A stretch of DNA of 61,174 nt from Holophagaceae bacterium (GTDB lineage: Bacteria; Acidobacteriota; Holophagae; Holophagales; Holophagaceae). The stretch covers positions 1 to 61,174 of the forward strand of contig JANYBM010000084.1 in assembly GCA_025361125.1 (NCBI GenBank), written 5' to 3'. The position numbers were made by a program, and so were the translations under genes. The notes under the pieces were generated by a model, which saw only the letters and a program-made list of their open reading frames with translations, ran no database searches and was not told the DNA's origin. Below, one piece after another: positions 29,216 to 37,950 of the stretch; position 1 is the stretch's first letter, and every line of letters starts with the position of its first letter.

Positions 29216-32200
29216 ATGAATTCTAGTCAGCCAATACCAGTTGTAGGTAGAAAGCGGCGCTTCGGTTGGATGGCTTGTTACTCTTATTTTTCCTGCCTCT
29301 TACTGTGCTTAGGTCCGATGGCCTTCGCGCAAGATCTATTGAAAACTTCTATTCCCTTGAAGGTATTTGAGGGGTCCGAGGTCATTCAACAGTTCGTTGT
29401 TGCTGAAAATGGTGATGCGGGTCTCATCCTTCAGCAAAATGGCGTAATTCGCGCAGTGGATTTTCTGACCCAGCAGACGACGACGAAATGGGAACCATTG
29501 CACGGCAGCGTCAGAGCCATGGCGATCTCCAAGCCAGGCGACCAGGCCTCAAGGTTGGTCGTCATCGCCACAGAGCGAGTGCTCTGGTCAAGCAAAACGG
29601 ACAAGGCTGAAAAGGCTGGTACCTTCCAAAAATTATGGGAGACCAAAGGGAGCATTTATACCATTGCGGTTTCGCCCAGCTCGGATCTCATTGCGGTGAC
29701 CACCTCGGACGGTTTTTATATTTTAAACCCCTTAACAGGAGCCGCTGTCTTTTCCAATACCGAGGCCAGTTGCCCTGTGGCGAGCTTTGCACCCGATGGA
29801 AGAACCCTGGCTGTAGGCATGGGTAAAAAAATTCTGATCTATCGGGTACCAAGCTTTACGAAGAAACATGCATGGCCGATGGATTTCTCACCACACACAC
29901 TTGCCTTCGCAGCCAACTCTCTGTTCATTGCGATTGGGGGTGATCGAGACATCATCCTGATCAAAGACGTGGAGGGGAAAACGGTCAAGACGCTAAAACT
30001 TGACGCCTCAGCCCAGGATGGTTCTGTTTTGTGTTTTGCCGCTGATTCCCCTGACCTGTTTGTCAGTACTGACCGCCGTCTGATCTCGTTCACCGGCCTA
30101 GATAAAGAAAAATCAATTTCGAAGATTCTCAAGGTCAAAGACCGGATCTTATCCATGGCCTATTCAAAAGCCACGGAAGCCCTCTTCACGGTTATGGAAG
30201 GGAACCAGGCCTTGAGTAAATGGGGTGTTGCAAGGTCGGAATCCAGTTTTGGGGCCTCACTAGCGGTAGCCCGCATTGATTCCGATGCAGTTCCCCCTTC
30301 AATAACCCTTTTAAGTCCGATTGGAGATGCGCCGATCAAGAATGGGACCGTCCTAGTCACCTTCAAAGTAAGCTCTCCCTTCAATCAACCAATATCCCAA
30401 GTGAGGATCCTCGTGGATGGCAAGCCCGCGCGATTCACTGCGGGTACCGTGGCTCAACTCTCGATAGCCCAACCCATCGAAGGCACCTTAAGCGGAACTT
30501 TTCTCGATGGCCAGGAATATACCTATCAAGTTGCCTGTGCTGATAGGGATGCCACGCTGCTGGTTCAAGTGGAAGGCCAATCTGGTACCAGCGCCCCGGT
30601 GGTGGTGAAGGTTCAAAAGCCGGAGGTCATTCAAGCGCAGCCCAAACTTAGCTCGAAGATACTTCCACCGATCCTCACCCTGGCGTTGGAAGCGCAAGGG
30701 GTTGACGGCACAAATTTAAACTCCCCGAATCTGAAAGCGGATTTGCAAGTACGAGTCCATAGTCCGTCGGACCAGCCGGTACTCCTGGTCAGGATCTTGG
30801 TCGATGGCGTTCCCATCATGGCAAGCGGCACGGTTGGTTCCAACGGAATGCCCTTCAATCCCGCAATGGGATATAGCAATGGTGAGACTTACCGGTTTCC
30901 AGTGCGCTTGCCCCGCCCTGACAGTACCGTGGTGGTGTTTGCCGAGACAGCCTATGCCGAGAGTGAACCCGCTGTAACAAAACTCGGATGGAAAGCCCAT
31001 GTGGCTTCCGCATCACCGACGGCGAAAGGCTCGGAATCAGTGGCTGCGGATACTCTATCCTCCGGTGGCATTCCTTCCTCCAATGAGGCTGAAGCCTTCA
31101 AGACAGAGGAGGCACCTCTTACCCGGAAGGCAGATGCTACTTCTGATAGCGATGCGATCAGGATCTTGGGTCGAACGCGACAGGAGACAACCGTGCCACT
31201 GGAGGTGGATGCCAAAGGCAGGCTGCGTTGGCAAAGTCCAAAGGTTGATGGCAAATTAAAACCGACCCTTCGGCAACCCCTCGAAACTGCGCCACTCAGT
31301 GTCCAAATCCTCTCCCCTGCCAATGGCACCTCAACCAAGGAAAAGGTGGTCGTACTCTCGGTTAAGGTCGGGGCAGCAACTGGACATGAGATCACCAAGC
31401 TTCAGGTTTTGGTAGATGGGGTTCCGGTGGAAACCACCCCCACTGCAGCGAATGGCGTGGCTCTGAGTGGGCTTCCTACCAATGGGCAAGTGATCCGATA
31501 CCAGCTGACACTGCCGGCTGAAGACTGCCAGGTCACGGTGCTGGCAGAGAGCGCCACCGGCAATAGCAGGCCCGCGACGATTCGTATTCTTCGGGGTGGG
31601 AAGGGGAGTTCCGCAAGCCCGACGAGAGCTGTCGGACTACTGGCCGCCAAGAGCAGGATGATTAAGCCCCTGGTTACCATCATGGATCCCCCACAAGAGT
31701 CAGTGGTAAAGAGCAACACGGTGCGGGTTGGAGTCCGGGTAAGCGTTCAGCCTGGCCAGGCGGCTCCGACGATCAGGATGCTGGTTGACGCGCAGGATGC
31801 AAAAGCTGACCGGGCTCCAGAGAAGGTCGGTGAAACTCCTCCTCAGAATCCGACCGCGGATAGGGGTGGCGCAGAGGAGATTCAGTATTTTACGGTGGCC
31901 ATTCCCAGCAAAGATTGCACCGTCATGGCCTATGCTGAAACGCCTTACGCAACCAGCGATCCGGCGTTGCTCAAGCTACGGTGGGACCGATCAGGGTTGT
32001 CAACGCCTTCAACCGGGCTACCAACTCTCTACCTCTTGGCGGTGGGCGTCAGTAAATACAAGGACAAAAGCTATTCCCTGAGTTATCCGGCCAAGGACGC
32101 CAAAGATTTCGCGGAAGCCATGAAGGCTCAGAAAGGCAAGTTGTACAAAGATGTCGTTATGAAAGTCCACACGGATGAATCCGCGACCCGGGACAACATA

Positions 32201-32767
32201 ATGGATGACTTGGAATGGATCCAAAGGCAGGCCACTCAACAAGACATGGTCATTGTTTTCTTTGCCGGACATGGCATCAATGACACGATCACCGGCAACT
32301 ATTATTTTCTGCCACAAGACGCCAACATGGAGGCGGTCAAACGCACCATGATTCCAGGTTCAGAGATCCACTCAACTCTCGCGCGTCTTACGGGTACGCG
32401 ACTTCTCTTCTTGGATACCTGCCACGCGGGAAACATCACGGGAACAGCGTCTCGTGGGGTTCCGGACATGCGGCAGTTTCTTCAGGATTTGAAAGACGGT
32501 GGTCAGGGCTTAGTGGTCATGACATCGTCTCGACCGGGGCAGAAGTCTCAGGAGCATCCTTCCTGGAAAAACGGGGCTTTCACCAAGGCCCTGGTGGAAG
32601 GTTTGAAGGGTAAAGCACAACGAGACAAACTGGGGTTTGTGACCTTCACGGCGCTGGATGCCTACATCACTCAAAGAGTGAAGGAACTTACCAATGGAAC
32701 CCAGGCCCCGACCACCCAGAAGGGCACGGAGGTTTCAGATTTCCCCATCGCGCTCGTGCCATATTAA
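29216..32767 (+). CDS. Exported caspase-like (C14) protein with N-terminal propeller and Ig-like repeats
   Basis: 1183 residues from ATG 29216 (a TTG at 29186 overlapping the upstream stop is an alternative). A signal peptide ends at about PMAFAQ (residue 39). Residues of about 45-350 read as a WD40/PQQ-like propeller (SVRAMAISKPGD, SIYTIAVSPSSDLIAV, PVASFAPDGRTLAVGMG). Four related beta-sandwich repeats follow, each with a VRILVDGKP-type strand (bases about 30310, 30670, 31300 and 31670). The last 250 residues are a caspase fold: LYLLAVGVSKYKD, catalytic His1019 in FFAGHGIND and Cys1069 in FLDTCHAGN. A cytoplasmic role is unlikely because of the signal peptide. It is followed by the FHA-Lon gene. 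Confidence 0.85.
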   Translation: MNSSQPIPVVGRKRRFGWMACYSYFSCLLLCLGPMAFAQDLLKTSIPLKVFEGSEVIQQFVVAENGDAGLILQQNGVIRAVDFLTQQTTTKWEPLHGSVRAMAISKPGDQASRLVVIATERVLWSSKTDKAEKAGTFQKLWETKGSIYTIAVSPSSDLIAVTTSDGFYILNPLTGAAVFSNTEASCPVASFAPDGRTLAVGMGKKILIYRVPSFTKKHAWPMDFSPHTLAFAANSLFIAIGGDRDIILIKDVEGKTVKTLKLDASAQDGSVLCFAADSPDLFVSTDRRLISFTGLDKEKSISKILKVKDRILSMAYSKATEALFTVMEGNQALSKWGVARSESSFGASLAVARIDSDAVPPSITLLSPIGDAPIKNGTVLVTFKVSSPFNQPISQVRILVDGKPARFTAGTVAQLSIAQPIEGTLSGTFLDGQEYTYQVACADRDATLLVQVEGQSGTSAPVVVKVQKPEVIQAQPKLSSKILPPILTLALEAQGVDGTNLNSPNLKADLQVRVHSPSDQPVLLVRILVDGVPIMASGTVGSNGMPFNPAMGYSNGETYRFPVRLPRPDSTVVVFAETAYAESEPAVTKLGWKAHVASASPTAKGSESVAADTLSSGGIPSSNEAEAFKTEEAPLTRKADATSDSDAIRILGRTRQETTVPLEVDAKGRLRWQSPKVDGKLKPTLRQPLETAPLSVQILSPANGTSTKEKVVVLSVKVGAATGHEITKLQVLVDGVPVETTPTAANGVALSGLPTNGQVIRYQLTLPAEDCQVTVLAESATGNSRPATIRILRGGKGSSASPTRAVGLLAAKSRMIKPLVTIMDPPQESVVKSNTVRVGVRVSVQPGQAAPTIRMLVDAQDAKADRAPEKVGETPPQNPTADRGGAEEIQYFTVAIPSKDCTVMAYAETPYATSDPALLKLRWDRSGLSTPSTGLPTLYLLAVGVSKYKDKSYSLSYPAKDAKDFAEAMKAQKGKLYKDVVMKVHTDESATRDNIMDDLEWIQRQATQQDMVIVFFAGHGINDTITGNYYFLPQDANMEAVKRTMIPGSEIHSTLARLTGTRLLFLDTCHAGNITGTASRGVPDMRQFLQDLKDGGQGLVVMTSSRPGQKSQEHPSWKNGAFTKALVEGLKGKAQRDKLGFVTFTALDAYITQRVKELTNGTQAPTTQKGTEVSDFPIALVPY

Positions 32768-32841
32768 TTAAACAAATTCAATCATTGCCAGAGCCTTATC
32801 GCAAGGGTCCAAGCCTGCCAAAGGATCCTCACGATGTTGGG

Positions 32842-32885
32842 TTTCCCGTGGTAAACTGCGGGAAATTCATATCCACCTGTGGTGG
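32842..32885 (+). promoter_or_regulatory. Hairpin plus short palindrome between the caspase and FHA-Lon genes
   Basis: TTTCCCG (32842-32848) pairs with CGGGAAA (32859-32865), and CCACC-TGT-GGTGG follows at 32873-32885. The first may terminate the caspase transcript; the second may be an operator or start-region structure for the FHA-Lon gene. Confidence 0.4.
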
Positions 32886-32933
32886 TAGCTGTGGTGCGGA
32901 GGGACCATCATATTCCCTGATTCATATGTAGTC

Positions 32934-35624
32934 GTGATCCACGCACCAGGCTTGGAGCCAAAAAGGCTGGAGATATCCCATGACCGCACCGTTATCGGGA
33001 GGGTGAGTGGGGATATCGTGCTTCCCGATCCCCTCTGCTCTCTGACCCATGCGGAAATTCTATTTGATGGGAAAGCAGTGCGTTTAAAGGATCTCGGAAG
33101 CACCAATGGCACTTTTCAGAATGGCCAACGAGTGACCGAATTGCTCTGGAAAATAGGTACGAGCATTGAGATCGGGGGACATCGGCTGGAGTTCACGGAG
33201 ATCCTACCAGCCACGATGGGGCCAGGTGGGACCATTGTAGCCGCCAACATCGAAGCGATGACCGCTTTGCCTGTTCAATTTTATGTCCTGGTCATCTACC
33301 CACCGGACAAGCCGCCCGCCACGAAAAAGTTTTTCCAGGCCAGGTCGGTGGTGGGGCGCAAAGAGGGTGACATTGTATTGGCGGACCACGGGTGCTCTTC
33401 CACCCATGCGGAAATCCTTTTCGATGGAAATACCGTCAACATTCGCGATCTGGGAAGCACAAATGGTACCTGGTGCAATGGCGAACGTATTACCGAAATG
33501 AAATGGAACCCAGGGGTCACGCTGAAAATCGGGGGCCACAAGATTGAGTTGAAAGAGATCCACGCCGCGGTGGTACCCAAGGCCGCCGAGCCGATCATCA
33601 GCGATTTCAAACCGGAAAACGCAACTAATTCCCCTGAGCCAGTTTCTGCCATTAAATCATCCAAAATTCCCCTGGTGGCAGCTTTGCTCCTGGCGCTCGG
33701 CGTCTTTGGTGTGGGGGGGTGGGGACTTGCAAGAATTCTGGGTTTCGATCTTGGGGTAGGCGCGGACAGTCGTCCTCAGGTATCTGAATCCCGCGAAGCC
33801 ACGGTGCAGTTTGTCTGGTTTTCCGGCCAGGCTGGCCCCACTGCAACCGGGGGCGTGGCCCCGGCACGCATTCGTGTGGGGCCAAATAAAACAGGCATCG
33901 TTTCTGTGGGTGTCTCGGAGGAATTTTCCGGCGGCGGCGGCAACCAATGGCGTACCGCCATCTGGCTTGCAGCCTTTAATGCAACTCGCGCGGTCGGGGC
34001 TTCCCTTGGCGATTACGAATTCAATGTTCACGTGGGCGGGCACACGGATGGCCCCTCGGCCGGAATGCTTACCACCTCGGTCATGCTCGCCTTGCTGCGC
34101 GGAAAAGATATTCGACCGGGTACAACCATGACAGGAACCATAAATCCCGATGGGACCGCCGGTCCAGTGGGAGGGATTGTTCAAAAAATGGAAGGTGCGA
34201 AGCTCGCGGGCCTCAAACGATTTGGTTTTCCCATCGGCTGCCGCAATCACAAAGATCTTAGAACCGGGCAGGATGTAGACCTGATGGAGGTGGGAAAGCG
34301 CCTGGGTCTTGAAGTCAAAGAGATTGGGGATATCAACGAGGGTTACGAATTCCTGACCAATGACAAGCTCCCCCGCACTGAATCAATCGCCGAATCGGAG
34401 ATGGAGCCTAGTCAACAGACTCAAGTTCAGCTTAGGGCCAAGCTCATGGTCTGGAAATCCCACATTGAACGTGAAGAGTCAAAATTGAAAAAGGAAGCCA
34501 AAGAGACCGGAGTACCACCCCAGGTTTACGGACCATTATTGGCCGATGCCAACAAGGCCTTTGAATCGGCGAAACGAGACGAACGCAACGGCTTCCTGAT
34601 GTCGGCGCTGCAAGGATATGTGCAGACGGCCTTTTCATTTGCTGTGGCCACCAGGGTAACCACTGCCTATGCCTATATGATCAAGAGTGATGAAGCAGGT
34701 CTCATCGAATCCCTCCAGTCTGATGCGGCGGTGAAGGGAGAAATCGAAGCCTTCGGCCAGGAACTGGAAGTCAAGGCACTGGCAAAAACGCGAGGCGGGC
34801 AGGTGAACACCACTCATGCCTTCACGACCTATGTGAAGGCCCGGGCTTCTGCCCTGATCGCCGATGATTTCCTGACAGCCTCCATAAGCATTCTCAAGGA
34901 CATCAAGGCACGCAAAATTCAGTTGAAGCAGGAGACCCTGGGGACCCTCATGACGCGCATCACCCTCCCCATGCGTTTTTTCGAAATGTCCAGGATCTAT
35001 CTTGAGTACGCAAAGGATCTTCAAGATCTGATCGCTGAGGAGGGCGATGCTAAGCCTCTTAGCGGCGTATCGGTGAATCGCGCCGTAACCTGCTATGCAT
35101 CTGGATCAGCCGCTGTTTTGGCCTATTTCGACGCCCTCATTACTGATGAGGTGGCGAAAGGTAAAGGACTGACCCTGGAGGAAGCCCAGGCCCAAATCGC
35201 CACGCGGGAAATGGATTATTATTTGGCCCGCAAAGCGAAGCTGCTTTCGGAGTACACGGGCAAAAATGGCTTGAACGACGGTGTGAAACTCATGCGTCTC
35301 GCGGCGGCGAGCTATGCTTTTCTTGATGGCGCCAAGCTCGTGAACAAATGGTATTCCCTTGGTGGAAGCTACGACGCCAATGGTGGCGTGGTCCTCGAAA
35401 ATCGCCGGGCCCTCACCGCTCAATTGGAATTGGCCCGTCGCAATGCCCGAGAGGCTGCGGCGAGAGCCAAGGAATCCGTAGGTTTTGTTCCCACGCCCGC
35501 ACGCCTGGCTTACCAAGTGGCGGGTGCTCGTCGTGAGGGCAATGACAGCGAAAAACTTACTGCCCTTGCCTCATATTGGCAGGCAACGTTCTGGAGTGAA
35601 TTGGCGGCCTCGACGGTCAAATAG
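32934..35624 (+). CDS. Double-FHA transmembrane protein with Lon-type (S16) protease domain
   Basis: 896 residues from GTG 32934. FHA1 (about 1-92) has VIGRVSGDIVL, SLTHAEI and DLGSTNGTF. FHA2 (about 115-210) has VVGRKEGDIVL, SSTHAEI and DLGSTNGTW; the two are closely similar duplicates. One helix (about 245-268) follows. Residues of about 290-445 form a Lon proteolytic domain with Ser375 in DGPSAGM and Lys418 in GGIVQKMEGAK, spaced as in Lon, but there is no AAA+ domain. The remaining 450 residues are helical and unrecognised. Basic residues before the helix put the FHA domains in the cytoplasm and the protease outside. The start is uncertain: FHA-like residues continue upstream of the GTG, and a GGAGGG lies at 32898. 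Confidence 0.85.
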   Translation: MIHAPGLEPKRLEISHDRTVIGRVSGDIVLPDPLCSLTHAEILFDGKAVRLKDLGSTNGTFQNGQRVTELLWKIGTSIEIGGHRLEFTEILPATMGPGGTIVAANIEAMTALPVQFYVLVIYPPDKPPATKKFFQARSVVGRKEGDIVLADHGCSSTHAEILFDGNTVNIRDLGSTNGTWCNGERITEMKWNPGVTLKIGGHKIELKEIHAAVVPKAAEPIISDFKPENATNSPEPVSAIKSSKIPLVAALLLALGVFGVGGWGLARILGFDLGVGADSRPQVSESREATVQFVWFSGQAGPTATGGVAPARIRVGPNKTGIVSVGVSEEFSGGGGNQWRTAIWLAAFNATRAVGASLGDYEFNVHVGGHTDGPSAGMLTTSVMLALLRGKDIRPGTTMTGTINPDGTAGPVGGIVQKMEGAKLAGLKRFGFPIGCRNHKDLRTGQDVDLMEVGKRLGLEVKEIGDINEGYEFLTNDKLPRTESIAESEMEPSQQTQVQLRAKLMVWKSHIEREESKLKKEAKETGVPPQVYGPLLADANKAFESAKRDERNGFLMSALQGYVQTAFSFAVATRVTTAYAYMIKSDEAGLIESLQSDAAVKGEIEAFGQELEVKALAKTRGGQVNTTHAFTTYVKARASALIADDFLTASISILKDIKARKIQLKQETLGTLMTRITLPMRFFEMSRIYLEYAKDLQDLIAEEGDAKPLSGVSVNRAVTCYASGSAAVLAYFDALITDEVAKGKGLTLEEAQAQIATREMDYYLARKAKLLSEYTGKNGLNDGVKLMRLAAASYAFLDGAKLVNKWYSLGGSYDANGGVVLENRRALTAQLELARRNAREAAARAKESVGFVPTPARLAYQVAGARREGNDSEKLTALASYWQATFWSELAASTVK

Positions 35625-35751
35625 TAGGGCTGGCTGATTGCTTTGTCATTTTGGAAACCGTTGAATGGCGGGCCCGGAAATTGTGGCATTTGGTACAGTC
35701 CGGAACGGATCCAATCGCCCGTTCGAGGTGAGGCGTAAACTCGAGTTTCCC

Positions 35752-35774
35752 CCACAGGGTTTTCAAACCTGTGG
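35752..35774 (+). promoter_or_regulatory. Inverted repeat just upstream of rubrerythrin
   Basis: CCACAGG (35752-35758) and CCTGTGG (35768-35774) are perfect inverted arms, and TT/AA pairing extends inside them around one mismatch. It ends 26 bases before the rubrerythrin ATG, a natural place for a stress-regulator operator or a leader hairpin. The AAGGAGA ribosome-binding site follows. Confidence 0.4.
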
Positions 35775-35800
35775 ACACTCGCCACTTCAAGGAGACTGCT

Positions 35801-36379
35801 ATGGATTTCAAGAACAGTAAGAGCGCTAAAAACCTGCTCAAGGCTTTTGCGGGTGAGAGCCAAGCCCGAAATCGATATACCTTCGCGGCGGGCATCGCCC
35901 GCAAAGAGGGTCTGGAACATGTGGCGGCTATCTTTGAAGAGACTGCCGCCAATGAAGTGGAGCACGCCAAGCTCTTCTACAAGCATTTGGCCAGCTTGGC
36001 GCCGGGGACCCTGGAGATCACCGCTGGCTACCCCGTGGTGGCCGGGGATACCGCCGCCCAACTCCAGGCCGCCGTTAATGGCGAAAACGAGGAGTGGACG
36101 GCGCTATATCCTGAATTCGCCAGGATCGCCCGTGAGGAGGGTTTCCCCGAAGTCGCCAAGACGTTCGAATGGGTCTCCAAGGTGGAGAAAGAACATGAAG
36201 CCCGCTTCAAGCGGTTGCTTGACCATGTGGTGAACGGTACGGTTTTCCAGCGGGGCGAAAAAATTTACTGGCGCTGCCGCAATTGCGGCCACATCCACGA
36301 AGGCACTGTTGCGCCCAAGCTCTGCCCCGTCTGCCTGCATGCCCAGGCCTTCTTCGAACCTGTCGGTGAGAATTTCTGA
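35801..36379 (+). CDS. Rubrerythrin
   Basis: 192 residues from ATG 35801 behind AAGGAGA. The ferritin-like diiron domain has EXXR/EXXH ligands in AGESQARNRYTF, EETAANEVEHAKLFY and EVEKEHEARF-like helix positions. The C-terminal rubredoxin-like domain has CRNCGHIHEG and LCPVCLHAQAFFE (two CxxC pairs). It reduces hydrogen peroxide in the cytoplasm using rubredoxin or NAD(P)H-linked donors, typical of anaerobic and microaerobic bacteria. Confidence 0.95.
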   Translation: MDFKNSKSAKNLLKAFAGESQARNRYTFAAGIARKEGLEHVAAIFEETAANEVEHAKLFYKHLASLAPGTLEITAGYPVVAGDTAAQLQAAVNGENEEWTALYPEFARIAREEGFPEVAKTFEWVSKVEKEHEARFKRLLDHVVNGTVFQRGEKIYWRCRNCGHIHEGTVAPKLCPVCLHAQAFFEPVGENF

Positions 36380-36615
36380 TTGCCATAGCGCCGTTGATAT
36401 ATTGATCGGGTACTCGTCTGCTGAATCAAAGCCGACTACCCATAACGAAAGGTTTGGGTCATCCCGGCCCCATAGAAATAGTTACTTTTCCAGGTGAAGG
36501 GTTGACCAGGATCACACCCAACAGAGAGTGAATTCTGGCCATCCTTGTAAGGGGTAGATCTGCCTACCAGATAGAACCTTGCGCCCTGATCTTCCTCTTT
36601 CAACCAGGAGGTTCC

Positions 36616-37866
36616 GTGAATCCGCAAACCATGCCGATTGATACTGGCAACACTGCCTTCATGCTGCTCTGTTGCAGTCTGGTCATGCTCATGACCCCTG
36701 GCCTCGCCTTCTTCTATGGCGGTCTGGTGGGCCGCAAGAACGTGCTGGCCATCATGATTCAGAGCTTTGTCAGTCTCGGCTGGACGACGGTGATCTGGTT
36801 CGCCTTCGGCTATTCCATGTGCTTCGGCCCCTCCTGGCACGGCATCATCGGGAACCCTTTTCATTACGCTTTTCTCAGCAACATCAACCTGGCCAGCATG
36901 TTCACTTTAGGCGGGTCCACAGCGGGCATTCCGTTGATCGTGCATGTCGCGTACCAGATGATGTTCGCGATCATCACGCCTGCCCTCATCACCGGCGCGT
37001 TCGCGAACCGGGTGACCTTCAAGGCCTATATGCTCTTCTTGACGGGATGGTTGATCTTCGTATACTTCCCGTTCTGCCACATGGTCTGGCATCCTGATGG
37101 CATTCTTGCCAAATGGGGCGTGTTGGATTTCGCCGGTGGAATCGTGGTGCATAACACCGCCGGCTTCGCGGCCCTGGCCTCGATCCTCTACATCGGCAAG
37201 CGCAAGGTCGTCGAGAATGAACCCCACAGCATTCCTCTCATCGCGTTGGGCACCGGCCTGCTCTGGTTCGGCTGGTACGGCTTCAACGCTGGATCTGAAT
37301 TCCGCGTGGATTCCATCACCGCCTCCGCCTTCCTGAACACGGATATCGCCGCTTCCTTCGCCGCGGCCACCTGGCTCTTTGTCGAGTGGTCGAATGCCAA
37401 GCAGCCCAAGTTCGTGGGCCTGCTCACGGGCGCTGTCGCGGGCCTCGCCACAATCACTCCGGCGGCCGGGTTTGTGTCTCCGGCCGTGGCCGCCCTTATC
37501 GGCATCCTGGCGGGCGTGATCTGCTACTACGCGGTGGCCCTCAAGAACAAGTTGGGCTGGGATGATGCGCTGGATGTCTGGGGCGTGCATGGCGTGGGCG
37601 GTCTGATCGGCGTGGTCTTCCTCGGCATCTTCGGCTCCACTTTGTGGAATCCAAATGGTGCCAATGGCCTGATCCACGGGGGTGTCGGATTCTTCGGCAA
37701 ACAGCTCGGTGCCGTGCTCCTGTCCTCTGTGTGGGCATTCACCTTCACTTACGGCATGCTCTGGATCATTGACTGCCTTACTCCGGTCAGGGTGGAAGAA
37801 TCAGACGAGTCAAGGGGACTGGATGCGGGTCTTCATGGTGAAGAAGCCTACCCGCAAGGGCTCTGA
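36616..37866 (+). CDS. amtB: Ammonium transporter AmtB
   Basis: 416 residues with eleven membrane helices, starting at GTG 36616 behind AGGAGG (five bases apart). The paired pore histidines are in VVHNTAGF and VHGVGGLIG. TPGLAFFYGGLVGRKN is the diagnostic N-terminal motif. Unusually for the family, no glnK (PII) gene is adjacent, so regulation by PII must come from elsewhere. The 236 bases upstream contain a small GGTAG/CTACC hairpin at 36549-36564 and no gene. Confidence 0.93.
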   Translation: MNPQTMPIDTGNTAFMLLCCSLVMLMTPGLAFFYGGLVGRKNVLAIMIQSFVSLGWTTVIWFAFGYSMCFGPSWHGIIGNPFHYAFLSNINLASMFTLGGSTAGIPLIVHVAYQMMFAIITPALITGAFANRVTFKAYMLFLTGWLIFVYFPFCHMVWHPDGILAKWGVLDFAGGIVVHNTAGFAALASILYIGKRKVVENEPHSIPLIALGTGLLWFGWYGFNAGSEFRVDSITASAFLNTDIAASFAAATWLFVEWSNAKQPKFVGLLTGAVAGLATITPAAGFVSPAVAALIGILAGVICYYAVALKNKLGWDDALDVWGVHGVGGLIGVVFLGIFGSTLWNPNGANGLIHGGVGFFGKQLGAVLLSSVWAFTFTYGMLWIIDCLTPVRVEESDESRGLDAGLHGEEAYPQGL

Positions 37867-37950
37867 TTTGACCGTCTGGCCATTTCCGGTGAGCAATTGA
37901 TGCGTGGCGGAACATGGGAGTAAATTCCTAATTCCAGGGCGAGCGTTTTC

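Noticed and set aside
36436-36590. Minus-strand frame resembling a TonB-receptor C-terminus (FTWKSNYFYGAGMTQTFRYG)
   Set aside because: Only about 50 residues with no upstream barrel; similarity is too weak to call a gene or pseudogene.
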